From: an uncultured Spirochaetales bacterium
GTDB taxonomy: Bacteria > Spirochaetota > Spirochaetia > Sphaerochaetales > Sphaerochaetaceae
Assembly: GCA_944392695.1 (NCBI GenBank)
Contig: CALXXN010000007.1
Location: forward strand, 31,921 to 95,920
Reading direction: 5' to 3'
Length of the DNA: 64,000 bases
Made by a program: the position numbers and the translations under genes. The notes beneath the pieces were generated by a model. The model saw only the letters and a list, made by a program, of their open reading frames with translations. It was not told the origin of the DNA and did no database searches. Below are positions 59,060 through 64,000 of this stretch, in pieces (position 1 is the stretch's first letter; the number at the start of each line of letters is the position of its first letter).

Positions 59060-59451
59060 TCAGCGCATACAAGGACAGCGTCAAGGACGCCCTCTATGGA
59101 GGAGGGGCAGCCTGTACAAAGGCCAATGGCATTGTCAGCGTGGCCCCTGTAGGTGAGTGGCAGGCGGACAGGATACGCCGCCTGCGCACCTCGCTGTATC
59201 TTTCCCAATCGCTTTTCGGCGCCCTCTTCGGCGTCAACCTCGGCACTGTCGCCTCCTGGGAGAATGGCAGCTCCCATCCATCGGCGGCCGTCAGGCGGCT
59301 GATGGACATGCTGTCGAAAGACCCTGATATCCTGCTGGATCAGCAGATCGTCCAGATCCATGAACCCGCACCGCCTGAGCGCAAGGTCAGGAAGGTGAGG
59401 CATGGCCGTGCCCATCCGCATGGCCTGGCCTGGATGGAGGATGGTGTATGA
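59056..59451 (+). CDS. XRE-type helix-turn-helix protein
   Basis: The 131-residue protein has a central helix-turn-helix (about residues 40-80) with LSQSLFGALFGVNLGTVASW followed by ENGSSHPS. The tail is basic. It resembles antitoxin-type regulators of the XRE/HigA class, but no toxin gene is adjacent. It begins within the nifU stop (ATGA) and overlaps the next gene by 4 bases. Possibly it regulates the Fe-S operon. Confidence 0.7.
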   Translation: MISAYKDSVKDALYGGGAACTKANGIVSVAPVGEWQADRIRRLRTSLYLSQSLFGALFGVNLGTVASWENGSSHPSAAVRRLMDMLSKDPDILLDQQIVQIHEPAPPERKVRKVRHGRAHPHGLAWMEDGV

Positions 59452-60350
59452 AGGTGCGTTTGCTGGGACTTGGAGCCGTCGGGGCTCCTCTTGCCGTGAA
59501 ACTGGCACCAGTGTGTGACTTCGCCATACTCCTGGATGAGGGCCGCCTGGCTTCCTACAGGCAGGAGGGACGCACTGTCAACGGCAAGCGTTACGACTTC
59601 CCTGCCGCCATGGAGGCGGAGGCCGATGTCGACCTGGTCATCCTTGCCTGCAAGAACCAGGACCTGCCTGTGGCCATGGACGTCATCGCGTCACATGTCG
59701 GACAGGCGACAGTGATCATGAGCCTCTTGAACGGTATTGACAGTGAGGAGCGGCTTGCCGCCCGTTTTGGGAGGGACAAAGTCCTTTGGTCCTTCATCAC
59801 GAACCTGTCAAGCGTCAGGGAAGGTTCCTCAATCGACTGTTTCTCACCACGTGGGGGGCAGGTCATCTTCAATGAGCATGATTCCATCGTAAGCCCACGG
59901 GTCCAGGCCATCGCCTCCCTTTTCGATCAAGCTGGCATCTGGTACTCGCTCAGTGATGACATCATCCATGACATCTGGTGGAAGTGGTCATTGAACATCT
60001 GCATCAACTCGCTTTCAGCCATCATGCACCTCGATTACTCCCAGATGGACCACAACCCAGATTTCATCCGTGCCTTGCGCATGGTCTACCATGAGATCCG
60101 CATAGTGGCAAAGGCGGAAGGTGTGGCACTGGGACCTGATGACGAGGAGCGTGTGCTCCGTGTGCTTGACCACATGGACGGTGCAGGGCGGACCAGTATG
60201 CTCCAGGATGTTGAAGCGGGGAGGGAGACTGAGAACCGCTTCATGGCATTGCATTTATCCACGCTGGGAAGACGCCATGCGGTGGAGACACCCTTGGTCG
60301 ATTTCCTTGGTGTGCTTGTGGAGGCTTCATCCTATGCAGCACGCTTATGA
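59448..60350 (+). CDS. panE: 2-dehydropantoate 2-reductase family protein
   Basis: The 300-residue protein starts with a Rossmann loop LLGLGAVGAPLA and has CKNQD, LLNGIDSEERLAARFG, a catalytic-type lysine in WWKWSLNICINSL and TSMLQDVEAGRETE. PanE reduces ketopantoate for pantothenate and CoA. Other reductases share the fold, so the pathway is not certain. It overlaps its neighbours on both sides. Confidence 0.82.
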   Translation: MKVRLLGLGAVGAPLAVKLAPVCDFAILLDEGRLASYRQEGRTVNGKRYDFPAAMEAEADVDLVILACKNQDLPVAMDVIASHVGQATVIMSLLNGIDSEERLAARFGRDKVLWSFITNLSSVREGSSIDCFSPRGGQVIFNEHDSIVSPRVQAIASLFDQAGIWYSLSDDIIHDIWWKWSLNICINSLSAIMHLDYSQMDHNPDFIRALRMVYHEIRIVAKAEGVALGPDDEERVLRVLDHMDGAGRTSMLQDVEAGRETENRFMALHLSTLGRRHAVETPLVDFLGVLVEASSYAARL

Positions 60351-61248
60351 GGAGGCCATGATCCATGAGAGCATCCTGGCTCTTGCCGGGGGACGTGTGG
60401 ATAAGGCCTGGCAGTTGTATCAGGAAGCGGCTGCCGTGACTGACCTCTCCCAAGGCCTGCCATCGGTTGCCGACACTGTAGCTGAGGCGACTGGGCTTGA
60501 TAGGCATCGCCTGTGTGACGCATGGTACCAGGTCCGTGCCGCTTTTGAGGCCTATCCCTTCCCCTTCACCGTGGTGAAGCGGGGTGAGCCACTCTTCCCA
60601 GGCAGGGTTGAAGGCATCAACCTGATTTACATCTACGGAGATGTCTCCATCCTCTCACATCCACGGGTCAGCCTGCTTGGTATGAAGGGCCCTGATGAGG
60701 ATGGACGCAACATGGCTGTCGAGGCGGTCAGGGAGGCGGAAGAGGCTGGTCTTGCGATAATGGGCACCCTGGATACAGGTCTTGATGCATACACCATGCT
60801 CTATGCCTATAACCGCAAGGTCTTCCAGGTCGCTGTCCTTGCATCCCCCTTGCATCAATGCATGCCAGAGAGCCAGAAGGAACTCATGGTCGACATAGCC
60901 AACAGCCAGCGTGGCCTGCTTGTGACACCTTTCTCACCCTGCCAGAAGGCCCAGAAGTGGTTCACCATGCCACGCAACCAGCTCCTATGCGCCATGACGG
61001 ACTTCCTCTTCATCCTCCAGGAGCGGGAGGGGGGACCTCTATGGCGTCTTGGAGGACAGGTCCTGGATGCAGGGGGTACGGTCATGCTCCCTTCGTCACT
61101 CACAAAGGATTCTGGATCGGCCCAGGCGAGGGCTTTCAAGGAACGTCCTGGTGTTGTCACATACACCCGCAGGGGTGACTTGAGGAAGCGCTTCACCACA
61201 CCACATCGCAGGCCCAAGGCTGATGATGGACAGCTTGAACTATTCTAG
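60334..61248 (+). CDS. Divergent DprA/Smf-like DNA-processing protein
   Basis: The 304-residue protein has the order of the DprA core: IYIYGDVSILSHPRVSLLGM and GLAIMGTLDTGLDAY, then LLVTPFSP and MPRNQLLCAMTDFLFI. The normal GSRxxSxYG is GMKGPDEDG, and SGxARGID is GTLDTGLD, so ssDNA-binding residues may be changed. DprA loads RecA in transformation. The ATG at 60334 has GGAGG 9 bases upstream; it overlaps panE by 17 bases. Its last bases carry the alaS promoter. Confidence 0.65.
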   Translation: MQHAYEEAMIHESILALAGGRVDKAWQLYQEAAAVTDLSQGLPSVADTVAEATGLDRHRLCDAWYQVRAAFEAYPFPFTVVKRGEPLFPGRVEGINLIYIYGDVSILSHPRVSLLGMKGPDEDGRNMAVEAVREAEEAGLAIMGTLDTGLDAYTMLYAYNRKVFQVAVLASPLHQCMPESQKELMVDIANSQRGLLVTPFSPCQKAQKWFTMPRNQLLCAMTDFLFILQEREGGPLWRLGGQVLDAGGTVMLPSSLTKDSGSAQARAFKERPGVVTYTRRGDLRKRFTTPHRRPKADDGQLELF

Positions 61249-61264
61249 TGTGAGGGAATATACT
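61235..61264 (+). promoter_or_regulatory. Probable alaS promoter with overlapping palindrome
   Basis: TTGAAC (61235-61240) and TATACT (61259-61264) are 18 bases apart. The inverted repeat TGTGAG-N8-CTCACA (61249-61268) covers the -10, and GGCCATGTGGCC (61272-61283) follows. The position fits an operator or a transcript hairpin. The leader before alaS is about 36 bases. Confidence 0.6.
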
Positions 61265-61306
61265 CACACACGGCCATGTGGCCATCCCCAAGAACAGGAT
61301 TGACTT

Positions 61307-63100
61307 ATGAAATCATTGACAGCAGATGAATTGAGGAAACTTTACATCGACTTCTTCGTCTCGAAGGGTCATAAGCAGATCTCAGGTGCCTCCCTCATAC
61401 CTGAGAATGATCCGACAGTGCTCTTCACCACGGCAGGCATGCATCCACTCGTACCCTACATCCTTGGTGCTGAGCATCCTGCAGGCAACATGCTGACAGA
61501 CTACCAGAAGTGCATCAGGACTGGTGATATCGACAGCGTTGGTGATCCACACCACCTGACCTTCTTCGAGATGCTTGGCAACTGGTCGCTTGGCGCCTAC
61601 TTCAAGAAAGAGGCGATCAACTACAGCTATGAGTTCTTGACCAAGTACCTCGGTATCGATCCTGACAAGCTTTCTGTCACCGTCTTCGCTGGTGACGGGA
61701 ACGCCCCTCGTGATGAGGAGGCCGCCAGCGTCTGGAAGTCACTTGGCATCCCAGAGGAGAGGATCTTCTACATGCCCAAGGAGGACAACTGGTGGGGTCC
61801 TGCAGGCGAGACTGGTCCCTGCGGTCCTGACTCGGAGATGTTCATTGACACAGGCCGTCCTGCCTGTGGCCCCGACTGCCGTCCTGGCTGTTCCTGTGGC
61901 AAGTACTTTGAAATCTGGAATGATGTCTTCATGGGTTACCGCAAGGATGAGGATGGCAGCTATAACGAAATGGCTAGGAAGTGCATCGACACCGGCATGG
62001 GCATCGAACGCACGATCGCCATCCTCCAGGGTAAGAAGAGCGTTTATGAGACCGAGGTCTTCACACCTATCATCGCACGGGTCGAAGAGCTGACTGGACG
62101 CCACTATGGGGACAACGAGGAAGATGACATCTCGATCCGCATCATCAGCGATCATATCCGGACAAGTGTCTTCATCCTTGGAGACCAGAGAGGTGTGGCT
62201 CCTTCCAACGTCGGCCAGGGCTACATCCTGCGCCGCCTGATCCGCCGTGCTGTCCGTCATGGACGCAAGCTTGGCATCGAGGGCTCCTTCCTTTCCAAGA
62301 TCGCTTCCGTCGTGCTTTCCCTCTACCAGGCGCCTTATCCTGAGCTGAAGGAGCATGAGGCGTTCATCTATGATGAGCTTGCCAAGGAGGAGGCCAAGTT
62401 CTCCGACACGCTGGCCAAGGGGGAGAGGGAGTTCGAGAAGATGCTGCCCAACCTGATGAAGGGTACGAGCCGTGTCATCTCAGGGCGCCTGGCTTTCAAG
62501 CTCTACGACACTTATGGCTTCCCAATCGAGCTTACCGAGGAGCTTGCACGTGAGCATGGCTTCTCAGTCGATGTGAAGGGCTTCCAGGAGGCCTTCCAGA
62601 AGCACCAGGAGCTCAGCCGTGCTGGAGCCGAGGGCCAGTTCAAGGGAGGCCTTGCCGACCATGGCGAGGCGACGACAGCGCTCCATACAGCGACACACCT
62701 CTTGCACAAGGCCCTCAGCGTCGTCCTTGGAGGCTATGTCAAGCAGCTTGGGTCGAACATCACTGCTGAGAGGCTCCGCTTCGACTTCAACAACCCGCAG
62801 GCCCTGACAAAGGAGCAGCTGAAGGCTGTTGAGGACTTGGTCAATGAGCAGATCCAGAAGGACCTTCCCGTCACATGTGAGACCATGACACTCGATGAGG
62901 CGCGAGCCCAAGGAGCTGCCGCCCAGTTCGATGCCAAGTACGGTGAGAAGGTCAAAGTCTACTCAATTGGAGACTTCTCCAAGGAGGTCTGTGGCGGCCC
63001 TCATGTGGAGCACACGGGTACGATGGGCCACTTCCGCATCGTCAAGGAGCAGTCCTCCTCGGCTGGTGTCAGGCGTATCAAGGCTGTCCTCGAGAAGTAG
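61307..63100 (+). CDS. alaS: Alanyl-tRNA synthetase, short form
   Basis: The 597-residue enzyme has the class II core (FFVSKGHKQISGASLIPEND, EMLGNWSLGAYFKKEAI) and the editing domain with HTATHLLHKAL and CGGPHVEHTG. It stops there: the C-terminal oligomerisation domain of the ~870-residue E. coli enzyme is absent, as in Treponema and Borrelia. AGGA lies 7 bases before the ATG. Confidence 0.96.
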   Translation: MKSLTADELRKLYIDFFVSKGHKQISGASLIPENDPTVLFTTAGMHPLVPYILGAEHPAGNMLTDYQKCIRTGDIDSVGDPHHLTFFEMLGNWSLGAYFKKEAINYSYEFLTKYLGIDPDKLSVTVFAGDGNAPRDEEAASVWKSLGIPEERIFYMPKEDNWWGPAGETGPCGPDSEMFIDTGRPACGPDCRPGCSCGKYFEIWNDVFMGYRKDEDGSYNEMARKCIDTGMGIERTIAILQGKKSVYETEVFTPIIARVEELTGRHYGDNEEDDISIRIISDHIRTSVFILGDQRGVAPSNVGQGYILRRLIRRAVRHGRKLGIEGSFLSKIASVVLSLYQAPYPELKEHEAFIYDELAKEEAKFSDTLAKGEREFEKMLPNLMKGTSRVISGRLAFKLYDTYGFPIELTEELAREHGFSVDVKGFQEAFQKHQELSRAGAEGQFKGGLADHGEATTALHTATHLLHKALSVVLGGYVKQLGSNITAERLRFDFNNPQALTKEQLKAVEDLVNEQIQKDLPVTCETMTLDEARAQGAAAQFDAKYGEKVKVYSIGDFSKEVCGGPHVEHTGTMGHFRIVKEQSSSAGVRRIKAVLEK

Positions 63101-63119
63101 GCATCCAGACATGTCATTG

Positions 63120-63154
63120 CAACAGGAGCCGTTCCATCAGGGCGGCTCTTGTTG
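63120..63154 (+). terminator. Hairpin after alaS
   Basis: CAACAGGAGCCG and CGGCTCTTGTTG form 12 pairs (one G-T) with an 11-base loop, followed by TATT. The T-tract is poor, so the strength is uncertain. Confidence 0.55.
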
Positions 63155-63194
63155 TATTGGTACGATTCCAAACCTCCTGGGGTAATAGGAGGGT

Positions 63195-63902
63195 ATGGAC
63201 AAGATTTCAGCGATATTGCGCACCGGGGTGAAGGACATCAGGCTTGTGGCACCAGACCCGCGTTGCAGCCAGGCTGTCAGGGCTGAGGTGATACGCAGTG
63301 GATTCCGCCTGATCCGGCTCAGCGAGGGCGTCTGCCAAGCCGTGACGGATCCATCATCATGCAACCTGGTCTGTTATTCAACCAAGGACGAGGCCATATT
63401 GACATCACATTGCCTGATGACACGGGTCATGCCATTCTCAAACCTCGCCGCCTCACAAGTCCGAGGGCTTTACGAGTGGCTATGTGCCAGGAGTTGTGAG
63501 CCTGTGTCAATCAAGGCCATGATGCGGGACTGCGGGATAAACAACTTCTACAAGGCGAGGGAGGTCTTCAGTCTTTTCGCAAACAGCGGACTCTTCTGCA
63601 CAGTCGGACGGCAGCGCCTGCTTCCATATTATTACAAGGGCAGCGACCGGCTCTGCCTTGTCGTCCGCCATCTCCTGTCGCTTGGCTGGGATGTCGTGGT
63701 CGAGGGAGGTGCGTTGAAGGCTGCGATGGGCCGTAGCCACATGGTCGTGGGCTTCGACATGGATGAGGTTGCCGCCATACGTGATGGAGAGGCTGCCATC
63801 CTCATCTGTGGACAACGCCCTTACATCAACTTCTGCGGCATGCGTTCTTATACCATGGAATCCTTCCTGAAGACGTCCTGCCTTCCACCTGTATCAAAAT
63901 GA
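63195..63902 (+). CDS. Unrecognised protein downstream of alaS
   Basis: The 235-residue protein matches no family I recognise. There is no signal peptide or membrane segment. It is rich in cysteine for a cytoplasmic protein (11 residues, including DPSSCNLVCYS). A middle region around SIKAMMRDCGINNFYKAREV could be a winged helix. AGGAGGG ends 2 bases before the ATG at 63195. A CTGTATCA/TGACACAG repeat covers its stop codon. Confidence 0.6.
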   Translation: MDKISAILRTGVKDIRLVAPDPRCSQAVRAEVIRSGFRLIRLSEGVCQAVTDPSSCNLVCYSTKDEAILTSHCLMTRVMPFSNLAASQVRGLYEWLCARSCEPVSIKAMMRDCGINNFYKAREVFSLFANSGLFCTVGRQRLLPYYYKGSDRLCLVVRHLLSLGWDVVVEGGALKAAMGRSHMVVGFDMDEVAAIRDGEAAILICGQRPYINFCGMRSYTMESFLKTSCLPPVSK

Positions 63903-63982
63903 CACAGTAAATCGAGTGGCAGTGGGATGGAGGCTGTGTCAGCATGGCCCCATGTGGGAGGCGGTGGGCGCCCCCTGTGTCA
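63889..63982. repeat. Cluster of CTGTGTCA motifs at the right edge
   Basis: CTGTATCA (63889-63896), TGACACAG (63900-63907, inverted), CTGTGTCA (63934-63941) and CTGTGTCA (63975-63982) occur within 94 bases. The first two form an inverted repeat with spacer AAA across the stop codon of the preceding gene. The last is followed by AAAA. They may be regulatory sites for a gene beyond the window. No coding function seen in 63903-64000. Confidence 0.5.
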
Positions 63983-64000
63983 AAAAGGCCCAGCATCCGC

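Noticed and set aside
59056..59451. Toxin-antitoxin pair based on the XRE gene
   Set aside because: The neighbours are nifU and panE, and no small toxin-like gene is adjacent on either strand.

Overview
The window looks like a chromosomal segment of a spirochaete with fairly GC-rich DNA. The evidence is the order of the ribosomal and RNA polymerase genes (tRNA-Thr-rpmG-tRNA-Trp-secE-nusG-rplKAJL-rpoBC-rpsLG, then tuf-rpsJ through rplQ without fusA, infA, adk, map or rpsD), an asparagine in RpoB at the position of E. coli Ser531 (the residue linked to natural rifampicin resistance in Borrelia), an alanyl-tRNA synthetase without the C-terminal domain, and a very long membrane-anchored coiled-coil protein of a type seen in spirochaetes. 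I saw no insertion sequence, prophage, CRISPR array or rRNA gene. The segment is a core housekeeping region, and most of its surprises are in regulation and in degenerate enzyme copies.

Layout. Positions 1-2828: the end of a 2H phosphodiesterase gene (thpR) converging on glgP. Positions 3086-16000: translation and transcription genes, with two tRNAs, secE, nusG, the L11/L1/L10/L12 genes, rpoB, rpoC, rpsL and rpsG. Positions 15636-17022: two reverse-strand genes, a secreted transglutaminase-like protein and a small TSCPD protein. Positions 17109-31408: one long unit, tuf-S10-spc-alpha, with a strong promoter, a structured leader of about 260 bases and a strong terminator after rplQ. Positions 31436-40741: RNase Y, a YmdB-type phosphoesterase, a reverse-strand GerMN-domain protein, PTS enzyme I, Der, a HAD phosphatase and the coiled-coil protein. 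Positions 40768-44713: the chaperone genes grpE-dnaK-dnaJ. Positions 44759-48926: rlmB, then reverse-strand dus and a degenerate purD-like gene, and a divergent ricT-type PSP1 gene. Positions 48954-61248: rpsT, hup, lnt, cinA, rho, rpmE, a galactokinase-like gene, surE, a CxxC-cluster gene, nifS, nifU, an XRE regulator, a panE-type gene and a divergent dprA, many overlapping by a few bases. Positions 61235-64000: alaS, an unrecognised gene and a cluster of CTGTGTCA repeats.

How the genes work together. The first half builds ribosomes and RNA polymerase and contains SecE and SecY for protein export. RNase Y, YmdB and RicT are all implicated in RNA turnover control in other bacteria. NifS and NifU form an iron-sulfur assembly pair. 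Lnt completes lipoproteins and SurE, CinA and DprA deal with nucleotides or DNA. Several genes without a Shine-Dalgarno sequence (ptsI, rlmB, dus, ricT) have a promoter-like -10 element 6-8 bases upstream of the start codon, which suggests leaderless mRNAs. All functional calls come from reading the sequence; no database search was run.
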